NCBI GenBank assembly: GCA_948477625.1
Contig: CAOLNK010000009.1
Span: forward strand, 1 to 22,084
Direction of reading: 5' to 3'
DNA length: 22,084 bases
DNA from: an uncultured Candidatus Saccharibacteria bacterium
Lineage (GTDB): Bacteria > Patescibacteriota > Saccharimonadia > Saccharimonadales > Saccharimonadaceae
Shown: in pieces, positions 1 through 8,012 of the stretch
Layout: the number at the start of each line of letters is the position of its first letter
Numbering within the stretch: position 1 is the first letter of the stretch
Position numbers and translations under genes: made by a program
Notes under the pieces: generated by a model
What the model was told of the DNA's origin: nothing
The model's input: only the letters and a program-made list of their open reading frames with translations
The model's database searches: none

Positions 1-91
1 AACCGCTAGCTAACATAACTAACCCCATTCTCGCACAAACAAGGGACTGTGTCAACCTTTACTATCACCCGTTTCAATCATAGAAGCATAC

Positions 92-97
92 TATAAC
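92..97 (+). promoter_or_regulatory. Probable -10 box of the HD remnant
   Basis: TATAAC lies 7 nt before the ATG at 105, the same short -10-to-start distance seen at intact genes in this window. It suggests a leaderless promoter that outlived decay of its gene. No convincing -35 is visible. Confidence 0.35.
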
Positions 98-104
98 CAA
101 AACT

Positions 105-299
105 ATGGAAAGCCAAATCAATCTCATCAAACAAAAAGTCAACGCCCTTCTTGGTCAAGAAAATTCCGGTCACGATATGGAGCACGTTAATCGCGTTCTT
201 AAGCTTTCACTAAAATTAACCCAGCAAGAAAACGCCACCGACTGGCTCAACTATCTAGATAACTATCTCACAAAAAATGGAGGCACCGACCGGAATTGA
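105..299 (+). pseudogene. Internally deleted HD-domain hydrolase remnant
   Basis: This 64-codon frame looks like the two ends of an HD-superfamily phosphohydrolase joined together. The segment SGHDMEHVNRVLKLSLKL (about residues 21-38) resembles the first helix of HD hydrolases, which carries the first metal-binding His of an H..HV.RV pattern. It is followed almost at once by TDWLNYLDNYL, which reads like a family C-terminal tail. The central HD signature and the remaining metal ligands, normally over 100 residues, are absent. The frame then runs into the antisense strand of tRNA-Cys and stops inside it, so the original stop also appears lost. I infer a large in-frame internal deletion plus loss of the 3' end. 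A short functional peptide is possible but unlikely. The HD assignment rests on one short motif. Confidence 0.45.
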
Positions 300-351
300 A
301 CCGGTGTACGCGGTTTTGCAGACCGCTGCGTAACCACTCCGCCACAGTGCC
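278..351 (-). tRNA. tRNA-Cys (GCA)
   Basis: Read on the minus strand this is a 74-nt cloverleaf. The acceptor stem is GGCACTG paired with CGGTGCC (one G-U pair). The anticodon arm is GCGGT-CTGCAAA-ACCGC with anticodon GCA. The T arm contains GGTTCAATTCC, and the 3' end is T-CCA. U73 plus the GCA anticodon is the classic cysteine identity set. The CCA end is encoded. The 3' end overlaps the last codons of the HD remnant on the other strand. Confidence 0.97.
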
Positions 352-363
352 ATGCCTACATTC

Positions 364-392
364 ATCTTAGCACAAACCGTGCAAATTTTCCA
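364..392 (-). promoter_or_regulatory. Probable tRNA-Cys promoter
   Basis: On the minus strand, TGCTAAGAT (an extended TGn -10, TAAGAT at 369-364) lies 12 nt before the tRNA 5' end. A weak -35-like TGGAAA (392-387) sits 17 bp upstream. It shares the TGTGCTA core seen at several other promoters here. Confidence 0.45.
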
Positions 393-413
393 CCCACTCC
401 GCCAAAAATATGC

Positions 414-419
414 TACAAT
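414..419 (+). promoter_or_regulatory. -10 box of the lactate dehydrogenase gene
   Basis: TGCTACAAT is an extended TGn -10 with TACAAT at 414-419. The ATG at 430 follows after 10 nt, leaving room for only about 4 nt of leader. No Shine-Dalgarno sequence is present. Confidence 0.6.
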
Positions 420-429
420 CGTAAGTAAT

Positions 430-1341
430 ATGAGTGGTAGGGTAATGATTGTGGGTACTGGTAATGTCGGTGCAAGCATCGCATTTGCAATGCTTAACCA
501 GCGCACCCCCGTAGAAGAATTAATACTAACCGATATCGACACCGCCGACGCTGAGGGCGAGGTACTCGATCTCAGCGATGCTTTGGCGGTTGCTCCATCC
601 TGGCTTAAAATTCGCGTCGGCGATTATCATGATGCGGCGAATTGCGATATCTGTATTTTGACCGCCGGCGCCAACCAAAAACCAGGCGAAACCCGCATCG
701 ATTTATTGCAAAAAAATGCCAGAATCACCAACGAGATCGTCGATCAAATCATGGCTTCTGGTTTCGACGGAATTTTCATTGTCGTTGCAAATCCGATGGA
801 CACTCTATCCTACCTCACTTGGCAATACTCTGGTTTACCAAGTGAGCGCGTTATCGGGACCGGCACTGTACTCGACTCCGCTCGCTTACGTCTCCAAATC
901 GCTCGAGAGCTTGATGTCCACCCGAAATCCGTTCATGCCTATCAAATCGGTGAACATGGCGACAGCGAATTCTCTCTTTGGAGCAGTGCTAACGTCGGCG
1001 GTGAACCGCTCACTCAACTTCTTTCTCAGAGCAAACGCAACGAGATTGAAGATTTCGCTCGCACCGAGGCTTACGAAATTATCGAGAAAAAAGGCGCCAC
1101 CCACTACGGTATTGGCGCCTGCACTGTCCACATCATCAATTGTATTCTCGGCGACGAACGCCGCATCCTCCCCGTATCCACCCTCGACGACTGCAATGAT
1201 GTTTATTATGGTTTCCCAGCCGTTATCGGTAAATCTGGCGTTATCCGCCGACTCGAGCTCAAGCTCACCGAAGAAGAGGGAATCAAATTACAGCAATCTA
1301 TCAATATCATCAAAAACACCCTCAAATCAATCAAGGAGTAA
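430..1341 (+). CDS. ldh: L-lactate dehydrogenase
   Basis: NAD-dependent L-lactate dehydrogenase, a cytosolic enzyme that reduces pyruvate to lactate to regenerate NAD+ in fermentation. The protein is 304 residues, normal for the LDH/malate dehydrogenase family. Near the N-terminus is the Rossmann motif VGTGNVGAS, followed by an acidic residue (LTDID) that binds the NAD ribose. The mobile loop reads GANQKPGETR; the Gln there favours pyruvate over oxaloacetate, so LDH is preferred to MDH. VANPMDTLSYL and the active-site GEHGDSEF, with the catalytic His, are intact. The frame is open upstream to 352, but that stretch runs through the tRNA promoter and is not conserved-looking. I chose ATG 430 because the protein then begins MSGRVMIVGTG, just before the nucleotide-binding strand, and because a -10 box lies 10 nt upstream. 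The DUF2207 gene follows after 1 nt. Confidence 0.95.
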   Translation: MSGRVMIVGTGNVGASIAFAMLNQRTPVEELILTDIDTADAEGEVLDLSDALAVAPSWLKIRVGDYHDAANCDICILTAGANQKPGETRIDLLQKNARITNEIVDQIMASGFDGIFIVVANPMDTLSYLTWQYSGLPSERVIGTGTVLDSARLRLQIARELDVHPKSVHAYQIGEHGDSEFSLWSSANVGGEPLTQLLSQSKRNEIEDFARTEAYEIIEKKGATHYGIGACTVHIINCILGDERRILPVSTLDDCNDVYYGFPAVIGKSGVIRRLELKLTEEEGIKLQQSINIIKNTLKSIKE

Positions 1342-1342
1342 C

Positions 1343-3307
1343 ATGCTAAAATCCCCCAAGAGACCAAAATTCTTCACCCTATCTTTCTATTGTATCACAC
1401 TTACTATAGTTTGTCAAGCGTTTTTGCCAGTTTTTGGGGCGCAAGCGGCCACCTACACCTCTAGCTCCAGCACTAACAACTTCTATTTTGAGGATTATCA
1501 AGCTGATTTTTACCTTAGTAAGGCCGAAGACGGCACCAGCCGTCTTCGTGTCGTTGAAGAATTTACCGCCGTCTTTCCAAAAATTAGCCAAAATCATGGT
1601 ATCACCCGCGTTATCCCATACACCAACCAGGATGGCAAAAACCTTACCATGGTCAGCGACGATTACCTTGAAATCAACCTCTGGCACAATGGCAAAGAGG
1701 AGCGCCCTTACAAAATTGAAGGTGGCGAGGGCTATTTCACGGTTTATATCGGTGACGCCGATACTTATGTTCGCGGCGAACAAGTGTATAAACTCGAATA
1801 CGAGTTCCGCAATGTTATCACCAAGTTTGACGAAGATGGCAAAGCTTGGCAAGAACTTTACTGGGATACTAATGGCAACGACTGGAAACAGCGGTTTGAT
1901 AACGTCAACGTCAACCTCCACTTCGAGGACAGCGAGATTCAAGAGGCTTACACTGGCAACGTTTGGTGCTATGTTGGCCGTTATGGCAGCAGCGGACAAA
2001 ATCGTTGCAAAATCAGCAAAACTTCTGACGGCCTCAACTTCCAAGCGAGCAAGTTATTATCAGGTGAGAACCTCACTTTTGACGTTGAACTTCAAGCCGA
2101 CACTTTTGTAGTACCTGGCCAAGCCTATGACTACTCAGTCTTCATTGTCTTTATAGTCGAGTTACTAGTCGCCATCGCTATCCTTATCGCCTTCTTCGTT
2201 TGTTATCAGCAGTCCAAAGCCAAGCGCGAATATTATCAAGGGCTCTTTGTAAAACCAGAATATGCTCCACCCAAAGGTTCCACCGTAGCCGAAATGGCCG
2301 AGAACTACATCAAAAGTGGTTCGCTTGGCAATAGCAAAGTCGCCACCCTCATGGAACTCGCCGTCAAAAGCAAAATTGAAATTCGCAAGCTCGAAAGCAA
2401 ATCCAAACTCGGCAAGAAAGCCAAAACTATGTGGCGCGTTCGTGTCAAGTCGATGGATTTATCCGCAGAACAAATCACAATGTTGCGCATCCTTGCTGGT
2501 GGAGATAATAATATCAGCGTTGGCGATGACATTGAAGTCAAGACCCACAGGGCCAATAATGCCCTCGTACAACTTGGACAAAAATTTAGCCGTCAAGTAC
2601 GTGATTCATTGCGCAAAAAAGGCTTGCTCGAGTCCAACCCCAAAAAGTCCGTCAAAAGTACTGAGGAATCTTTTGCCAAAAATCCGTGCGGAGTTTTGGT
2701 CGGCATCGTTAGCATATTAGCTTTTGCTAGTATCTTCGTTGACATTTTCTTGCTAGCTGATGAGACTAGCTACCGCGCCATACTCGGCGGCACGCCACTC
2801 GTCATTCTCGTTGCTGCTTTCCCTTGGATCATGCTATTCATCTGTATCTTCCTCAGTTCCAAACTCAGCCCATACTTCACCATGACCGAAAAAGGTTTGA
2901 TGTATTCCAAGTATCTTGACGGGATCAAACTCTACATCAAAATGGCCGAACAAGAGCGCATTGAGTTCCTTCAAAGCGTTAAAGGTGCTGATACATCGCA
3001 CCAGGGAATCGTGAAACTCTACGAGAAGTTATTACCGTATGCCGTTATCTTTAAGCTAGAGAAGAGCTGGCTAAACGAACTCAGCCGTTACTATGAATAT
3101 AAAGACGTGAGTGAGCCAACTTGGTATTATGGTATCGGCGCCTTCTCGGCTCATGAATTTAGTGCTGCCATGCTGGCCGCCAGCAGTTCAATTGCCACCA
3201 GTACCACTCATTCCACTACTAGCAACTCCAGCTCCGGGTTCTCCGGCGGCGGTGGAGGAGGTTTCTCCGGCGGCGGAGGCGGAGGCGGCGGAGGCGGAGG
3301 TTGGTAG
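1343..3307 (+). CDS. DUF2207 family membrane protein with Gly-rich tail
   Basis: A 654-residue exported membrane protein of the DUF2207 type, a family of unknown function common in Gram-positive and CPR bacteria. An N-terminal signal peptide (basic MLKSPKRPK, hydrophobic core, AQAA near residue 35) precedes an extracellular beta-rich domain of about 220 residues. A TM helix follows at about 261-286, then a cytosolic region rich in Lys/Arg, then two more TM segments at about 447-506. The tail is almost pure Gly with Ser/Phe and ends GGW, typical of the family. The start ATG 1343 is 1 nt after the ldh stop, and AGGAG at the ldh 3' end supplies its ribosome binding site. The reading frame is open far upstream to 716, but that part overlaps ldh and is discarded. 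The stop is TAG. Confidence 0.85.
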   Translation: MLKSPKRPKFFTLSFYCITLTIVCQAFLPVFGAQAATYTSSSSTNNFYFEDYQADFYLSKAEDGTSRLRVVEEFTAVFPKISQNHGITRVIPYTNQDGKNLTMVSDDYLEINLWHNGKEERPYKIEGGEGYFTVYIGDADTYVRGEQVYKLEYEFRNVITKFDEDGKAWQELYWDTNGNDWKQRFDNVNVNLHFEDSEIQEAYTGNVWCYVGRYGSSGQNRCKISKTSDGLNFQASKLLSGENLTFDVELQADTFVVPGQAYDYSVFIVFIVELLVAIAILIAFFVCYQQSKAKREYYQGLFVKPEYAPPKGSTVAEMAENYIKSGSLGNSKVATLMELAVKSKIEIRKLESKSKLGKKAKTMWRVRVKSMDLSAEQITMLRILAGGDNNISVGDDIEVKTHRANNALVQLGQKFSRQVRDSLRKKGLLESNPKKSVKSTEESFAKNPCGVLVGIVSILAFASIFVDIFLLADETSYRAILGGTPLVILVAAFPWIMLFICIFLSSKLSPYFTMTEKGLMYSKYLDGIKLYIKMAEQERIEFLQSVKGADTSHQGIVKLYEKLLPYAVIFKLEKSWLNELSRYYEYKDVSEPTWYYGIGAFSAHEFSAAMLAASSSIATSTTHSTTSNSSSGFSGGGGGGFSGGGGGGGGGGGW

Positions 3308-3340
3308 ACCGCCTCTCCTTCAATCAATTCATAACTGTGT

Positions 3341-3346
3341 TATACT
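3341..3346 (+). promoter_or_regulatory. -10 box of serS-murJ, leaderless type
   Basis: TGTTATACT (extended TGn, TATACT at 3341-3346) ends 6 nt before the serS ATG. Transcription should therefore start at or next to the A of the start codon. There is no Shine-Dalgarno sequence. Confidence 0.6.
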
Positions 3347-3352
3347 ATTATT

Positions 3353-4597
3353 ATGTTAGATATTAATTTCATTCGGAACAATCAAGATTTAGTCGAAAAA
3401 TCAACCCGCGAGAAGGGCTATCAAGCTGATATTCCTAGTTTATTGAAACTTGATGATGAGCGCAAAGCCATCCTACAAGAAGTCGAGGCCCTACGTCGCG
3501 AACGCAACGAAGTTGCTAGCCAGATGAAAGGTGGCAAACCAAGCGCCGAGCTCATTAGCAAGGGTAAGTCCATCAAAGAGAAACTCGCCGAAAAAGAACC
3601 ACAATTGTCCGAAGTCGAACAACATCTATCAGAAATTCTCAAACAAGTTCCCAACATCATTTTTGACGATGTGCCACTAGGCGGAGAAGAGTGTAGTGTA
3701 GAAATCAGTAGCTGGGGTGGCAAGCCTGAACACGGCGTAGATCATCTCGATTATGCTACTAGTCGTAGCTGGCTCGATTTTGAACGTGGCGCCAAAGTTG
3801 CTGGAGCCAAATTCTATTATCTCAAAGACGGTTTAGCCCTGCTCGAGAATGCACTCTTACAATTTGGGCTCAAAAAGGTGACCGAACATGGCTTTCATTA
3901 TATGACCGTACCCGACATGGTCTCAGGCAAAATCCTTGAAGGTTGCGGATTCAACCCCCGCAGTAGCGCCCAGAGTGACGAATATTATATTGAGGGCGAA
4001 GACCTTGCCATGATTGCTACCGCCGAAATGCCACTCACTGGCTATCATATGGACGAAATCATCGACGAAAAAGACCTTCCACTCTGCTATGCTGGATATT
4101 CGGCTTGTTTCCGTAAAGAGGCTGGTACTTATGGCAAATACACACGCGGTCTATTCCGCGTCCATCAGTTCAACAAGCTTGAAATGTACGTCTTTTGCTT
4201 ACCTGAAAAGTCCAAAGAGACTCATGAGCAAATTCGTGAAATTGAAGAAGAAATCTGGCAAGAAATTGGCATTCCATATCGCGTCATTAATATCGCCGCT
4301 GGAGATTTAGGTGCACCGGCCGCCAAGAAATACGACATCGAATATTGGTCACCCGTCAATCAAAAATACCAAGAACTCACCAGCTGTTCCAACTGTACCG
4401 ATTTTCAAGCACGTAGCCTCAATATTCGCGTCCGTCGCGAAAACGGCAATATCGAAGTCCTACATACTCTCAATGGCACTGCTATCTCCTTGGCTCGCAC
4501 TATGGTCGCCCTGATTGAAAACTATGCCGAGCCTGATGGTAAGCTCAAAGTTCCCGCCGTTTTGCAACCTTATCTCGGCGGAGTGACCGAACTCTAA
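3353..4597 (+). CDS. serS: Serine-tRNA ligase
   Basis: Seryl-tRNA synthetase, a class II cytosolic enzyme that charges tRNA-Ser with serine. Its 414 residues are normal length. Residues of about 1-105 form the N-terminal domain with the long antiparallel coiled-coil arm (heptad-rich, with REKGYQ and the EVEALRRERNEV stretch) that grips the tRNA-Ser extra arm. The catalytic core shows TAEMPLTGYH, motif 2 as ACFRKEAGTYGKYTRGLFR, and motif 3 as NGTAISLARTMVALIENY, with the ATP-binding Arg residues present. It starts 6 nt after a -10 box, so it is probably translated from a leaderless mRNA. murJ follows after 1 nt, making a likely two-gene operon. Confidence 0.97.
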   Translation: MLDINFIRNNQDLVEKSTREKGYQADIPSLLKLDDERKAILQEVEALRRERNEVASQMKGGKPSAELISKGKSIKEKLAEKEPQLSEVEQHLSEILKQVPNIIFDDVPLGGEECSVEISSWGGKPEHGVDHLDYATSRSWLDFERGAKVAGAKFYYLKDGLALLENALLQFGLKKVTEHGFHYMTVPDMVSGKILEGCGFNPRSSAQSDEYYIEGEDLAMIATAEMPLTGYHMDEIIDEKDLPLCYAGYSACFRKEAGTYGKYTRGLFRVHQFNKLEMYVFCLPEKSKETHEQIREIEEEIWQEIGIPYRVINIAAGDLGAPAAKKYDIEYWSPVNQKYQELTSCSNCTDFQARSLNIRVRRENGNIEVLHTLNGTAISLARTMVALIENYAEPDGKLKVPAVLQPYLGGVTEL

Positions 4598-4598
4598 A

Positions 4599-6269
4599 AT
4601 GACCAACGATACCAAGTCTACCTCAGAGAACACACCCCGCCCCAAGAATCGCTTTCATTTTCGCTCCGTCGTCAGCCTGGCCAACCGCAAGTTACCTATC
4701 CGTTTTGCAGCTATCGTTTTGGCTAGCTCCACCTTAGTCTCGGCATTGCTCGGTATCTTCCGTGATCGTTTACTCAACTCATATTATCTTGATACTTATC
4801 CCACCGGTATTGACGCCTATACCGCCGCCTTTACCATCCCAGATTTCTTGTTTTTCTTGCTCACCTCTGGTGCACTAGCAGTCAGCTTCATCCCGGTTTT
4901 TAATCAACGCCTCTCATCTGGTAACAAAAAGTCCGCTTGGGAACTCAGTTCTAGTCTACTGAACCTTATGGCTATCATGACATTGGTTGCATCTGTGTTA
5001 ATTATGATTTTTGCCGAGCCACTAGTGCGTTATATTGTTGGCCCCGGCCTCGACGAATCTGGCACTATCCTAGCTATTAATATGATGCGCGTCATCGCTA
5101 TCAACCCCTTCCTTTTCTCCATCTCAACCATTCTGTCTAGTATCCAACAGGCTCTTGGACGTTTTGTCTTCTACGCTCTCGCCCCAGCACTTTATAATGT
5201 CGGCATTCTAGTCGGTATTGTTTGGTTTACTGGTGGCATTAATCTCTTTGGCTGGCAAATCTTTGAAGGTGGTATTATGGGTGTTGCTCTCGGCGTGGTC
5301 TTTGGTGCTATTTTGCAAGTTATCGTCAGCCTTATTGGTCTTTTTGGCTTAGGCTTTGATTATGAGTTCAAAATCAACTGGAAAAACCAGGGTTTTCGCT
5401 CCGTGCTCAAGCTCTTACCCGCTCGTTCGCTCGACCAGGGAATCGATTACGCCAACACTCTAGTTACCACCAACCTTTCCTCACGCATGGGTGCTGGTGC
5501 TCTGCGTTCATACAATCAGGCCTACAGTCTTTCCCAGATGCCAGTTAGTCTCATTGGTGTCGCCATTTCTACAGCCTTCTTCCCGCAACTCACCGAGGAG
5601 CTCGGCGAAGGCAAAGAAGCCAAATACCGTCAAACCTTCCGTACTGCACTCGGCACGATCATTTGGATTGCCTTGCCAGTTGCAGTTGTCGCTTTCTTTA
5701 CTCGTGGCTATGTCGTTAGCTTCATCAAAAACGGTGGCGATCCATTAATCTCATCTATTCTCGCTACCCTTATTATTTCTATCGTCGCCAATTCGATTTT
5801 TCATATTGCAGCGCGCGGCTTCTATGCTTATCAAGACACCAAAACTCCATTTTATGTTTCAATCGTTGCTGTTGGTTTCACCATTCTCCTCGCTGTGCTT
5901 TTCTCTGTCTTAGGCTGCGGTGTCGAAGGTTTAGGCTGGGCACAATCCATTGGTACTTCACTTGAAGTCATTATCCTCATTGCACTCTTACAAAAGCGCT
6001 CCAATCACAAGCTCCTCGACCATAAATTCTGGAAAAACACACTACGTACTGTTTTTGCCGCTGCCGTCACCGGTTGCGTAGCTTACTCGCTCACCAAATT
6101 CTTCCCCTTCATGGCGAGCGACGATTCTATTTTCATGGTCTTTCCTAAGTTCTGCGTAATTACTATTGGATCGCTTATTGTATATATTATCGCCGGATAT
6201 TTCCTCGACTTAGAACAAGTCCAACCTATCATCCAACGTCTCAAAAAAATCCTGCTCAAAACTAAATAA
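4599..6269 (+). CDS. murJ: Lipid II flippase MurJ
   Basis: A polytopic membrane protein of the MurJ/MviN branch of the MOP superfamily, predicted to flip lipid II across the cytoplasmic membrane for peptidoglycan synthesis. At 556 residues it is normal length and has about 13-14 hydrophobic segments. Family landmarks include LGIFRDRLLNSYY in the first helix region, a segment AAFTIPDFLFFLLTSGALAV, and SQMPVSLIGVAISTAFFPQL. An extra basic N-terminal tail of about 35 residues (NDTKSTSENTPRPKNRFHFR) precedes TM1. The start codon lies 1 nt after the serS stop, and no separate ribosome binding site is clear, so translational coupling is likely. The gene sits directly before uppP, so two steps of the undecaprenyl lipid cycle are adjacent. 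Confidence 0.92.
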   Translation: MTNDTKSTSENTPRPKNRFHFRSVVSLANRKLPIRFAAIVLASSTLVSALLGIFRDRLLNSYYLDTYPTGIDAYTAAFTIPDFLFFLLTSGALAVSFIPVFNQRLSSGNKKSAWELSSSLLNLMAIMTLVASVLIMIFAEPLVRYIVGPGLDESGTILAINMMRVIAINPFLFSISTILSSIQQALGRFVFYALAPALYNVGILVGIVWFTGGINLFGWQIFEGGIMGVALGVVFGAILQVIVSLIGLFGLGFDYEFKINWKNQGFRSVLKLLPARSLDQGIDYANTLVTTNLSSRMGAGALRSYNQAYSLSQMPVSLIGVAISTAFFPQLTEELGEGKEAKYRQTFRTALGTIIWIALPVAVVAFFTRGYVVSFIKNGGDPLISSILATLIISIVANSIFHIAARGFYAYQDTKTPFYVSIVAVGFTILLAVLFSVLGCGVEGLGWAQSIGTSLEVIILIALLQKRSNHKLLDHKFWKNTLRTVFAAAVTGCVAYSLTKFFPFMASDDSIFMVFPKFCVITIGSLIVYIIAGYFLDLEQVQPIIQRLKKILLKTK

Positions 6270-6275
6270 TAATGT

Positions 6276-6281
6276 TATAAT
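6276..6281 (+). promoter_or_regulatory. -10 box of uppP, leaderless type
   Basis: TGTTATAAT (extended TGn, TATAAT at 6276-6281) ends 6 nt before the uppP ATG at 6288. It sits 6 nt after the murJ stop, so uppP has its own promoter in an 18-nt gap. Confidence 0.65.
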
Positions 6282-6287
6282 AAGCAT

Positions 6288-7097
6288 ATGAATATTTTTG
6301 AGGCAATACTTTTAGGCTTTATCCAAGGCATCACCGAATTTATCCCAGTTTCTTCATCGGGCCACCTTGAAATCGCACAGCATCTACTTAACATACAATC
6401 CAGTGATAATTTTCACCTCTTCCTCGAGTTTATTAATCTCGGCACTTTATTGGCGCTTTTGATTTACTTCCGTAAACGTATTTGGCGCATCATCAAAGAT
6501 GTCTTTCAGAACCGTAACTATAAACTCGCTATCAATATCGTTGTCACAACTATTCCGGCGGGACTTGCTGGTATTCTACTGTCTGATTTTATCGAAAACA
6601 ATGGCTTTTTCTCATCATTAATTACTGTCAGCATCGCTATGGGCGTAGTTGGGCTCATTATGATGTTTATCGACCACATTCCACACATGTCCGAGCTCAA
6701 AAACGAAAATCATCTCACACCTTCCCGCGCACTCATCATTGGTCTTTCGCAGATTTTCGCCCTTATTCCAGGGACTTCCCGCTCTGGCACCACAATTATT
6801 ACTGGCCGTATCGTTGGTCTTGATTCCGAATCCTCTGCCGAATATTCCTTCCTTGCTTCCATTCCTATAATGTGTGGTGTCTGCCTCAAAATGTTCCTCT
6901 CTAGCACCGGTCGCACCTACTTTGCCGAAAATATCGGTATTCTGACTCTATCTAACTTAGTAGCATTCATTGTTGGCCTCTTTGCGTTACATTATCTCCT
7001 GCGCTACCTCAAAAAACCGCACACTTTGCAAACCTTTGGTCGCTACCGCGTCATCGTCAGCTGCCTAGTGCTCGGAACTATATTAATCCTCATGTAA
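6288..7097 (+). CDS. uppP: Undecaprenyl-diphosphatase
   Basis: Integral membrane phosphatase (UppP/BacA family) that converts undecaprenyl diphosphate to the monophosphate, regenerating the lipid carrier for cell-wall synthesis. The family is also linked to bacitracin resistance. Its 269 residues are normal length with about 8 membrane segments. The first signature is GFIQGITEFIPVSSSGHLEI, with catalytic Glu at 17 and 21-region Ser/His residues (S22-S24, H26). The second signature is PGTSRSGTT at about residues 162-170, with the catalytic Arg. Together with MurJ upstream, this covers flipping and recycling of the lipid carrier. The mRNA is probably leaderless. The next gene follows after 3 nt. 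Confidence 0.95.
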   Translation: MNIFEAILLGFIQGITEFIPVSSSGHLEIAQHLLNIQSSDNFHLFLEFINLGTLLALLIYFRKRIWRIIKDVFQNRNYKLAINIVVTTIPAGLAGILLSDFIENNGFFSSLITVSIAMGVVGLIMMFIDHIPHMSELKNENHLTPSRALIIGLSQIFALIPGTSRSGTTIITGRIVGLDSESSAEYSFLASIPIMCGVCLKMFLSSTGRTYFAENIGILTLSNLVAFIVGLFALHYLLRYLKKPHTLQTFGRYRVIVSCLVLGTILILM

Positions 7098-7100
7098 TTT

Positions 7101-7454
7101 ATGCACCGCCTCTCACTCATCGTCAGCGAAATCTACAACAAATTTTTACCATTGGCCGAGAATGGTAAAGTTCAGCTCAGTCTTGATTTTCCCGACACCA
7201 CTCAAGAAATAGATGACCCCGAAACCCTCAAAGCTGACCTCGAGCAACATCTTAACTCCGCCCTTAGTCGTTCTAAAGGTGGTAAAGTTACAGTCACCGT
7301 ACGCAAAAACCAAATCATCATCACGGACACTGGCACGGTTCTTTCCAAACCCATTTGTAACCTCATGTCTAATGCTCGCATACAAGTAAAGTCACGCATC
7401 GGTTTCGGCACTACAGTCGTTATTAACCTTGCCTCCACCAAAAATCCTGAATAA
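7101..7454 (+). CDS. Small degenerate HATPase-like protein
   Basis: A 117-residue cytosolic protein that resembles the GHKL (HATPase_c) ATP-binding domain of sensor kinases in miniature. GGKVTVTVRKNQIIITDTGTVLS looks like the strand leading into the G1 (DxG) box, and VKSRIGFGTTVVINLAS looks like the family's terminal G-x-G-T-x-x-x strand pair. The N box is unusual (HLNSALSRSKGG instead of N...NA), and no G2 box, His box or sensor domain is present. It could be a pared-down anti-sigma-factor-like or regulatory protein, or the remnant of a histidine kinase. It starts 3 nt after uppP and is probably co-transcribed with it. Function unknown. Confidence 0.6.
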   Translation: MHRLSLIVSEIYNKFLPLAENGKVQLSLDFPDTTQEIDDPETLKADLEQHLNSALSRSKGGKVTVTVRKNQIIITDTGTVLSKPICNLMSNARIQVKSRIGFGTTVVINLASTKNPE

Positions 7455-7480
7455 TTTTACCATTCCCATACGGCTTGTGC

Positions 7481-7486
7481 TATAAT
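7481..7486 (+). promoter_or_regulatory. -10 box of the sortase gene
   Basis: TGTGCTATAAT (extended TGn, TATAAT at 7481-7486) ends 10 nt before the ATG at 7497, giving a leader of about 4 nt. TTACCA at 7458-7463 is a weak -35 candidate at 17 bp spacing. Confidence 0.65.
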
Positions 7487-7496
7487 AAGCATAAGT

Positions 7497-8012
7497 ATGG
7501 AAGGTGTATGTAGACTCAACCCGTTTTGTTGGTCGCGACGCGCAATTCGCGTGTTCACTGTTGGATTTTTCTTAATCATGCTACCAATATATCTCTATAT
7601 CGGTTTTCAGCCCGTTGCCTCGATCGAAGCACTAAGTTATCCCGAACTCAGCATTGACAGTATTTCTCTCAATACACCAGTTGAGTCTATCACACTCACC
7701 GATCGTCAGCTCGTTGCCTCAGACGACATCGCTGGTGTCTATAATGCCAACCCAGGCAAAACTTTTATCATCGGCCACTCATCCACCGTTTTTCAAAATC
7801 TTTACCAAGTTCAAATCGATGATACTTTTACCTATGACGACAGAACTTATCGTATCACCAACACAGAAATCTTAGAAAAATCTGCAATCAACATGCAAAC
7901 CGTCCTCGCCCCCAGTGTTTCCGACACTATCATTATCATGACTTGCGCCGGTGAGCCACTACCTAACCACGACGCTACTCATCGCTTCATTGTCACAGCT
8001 ATCGCCGAATAA
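7497..8012 (+). CDS. Sortase family transpeptidase
   Basis: A 171-residue membrane-anchored sortase, a cysteine transpeptidase that attaches surface proteins to the cell envelope or joins pilin subunits. One N-terminal TM segment spans about residues 17-37 after a basic stretch (SRRAIR). The catalytic triad is visible: His94 in FIIGHSS, Cys150 in IIIMTCAG (the TLxTC-type motif), and Arg163 in THRFIV. The compact size and single-helix anchor fit the small class D/E-like or unclassified sortases. The domain lacks a C-terminal TM. No sorting-signal substrate is obvious in the window. The gene has its own near-leaderless promoter and ends directly against the convergent exchanger gene. Confidence 0.88.
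   Translation: MEGVCRLNPFCWSRRAIRVFTVGFFLIMLPIYLYIGFQPVASIEALSYPELSIDSISLNTPVESITLTDRQLVASDDIAGVYNANPGKTFIIGHSSTVFQNLYQVQIDDTFTYDDRTYRITNTEILEKSAINMQTVLAPSVSDTIIIMTCAGEPLPNHDATHRFIVTAIAE

Noticed and set aside
716..1342. Long N-terminal extension of the DUF2207 reading frame.
   Set aside because: It overlaps the clear ldh gene in another frame, and ATG 1343 gives a signal peptide right away.
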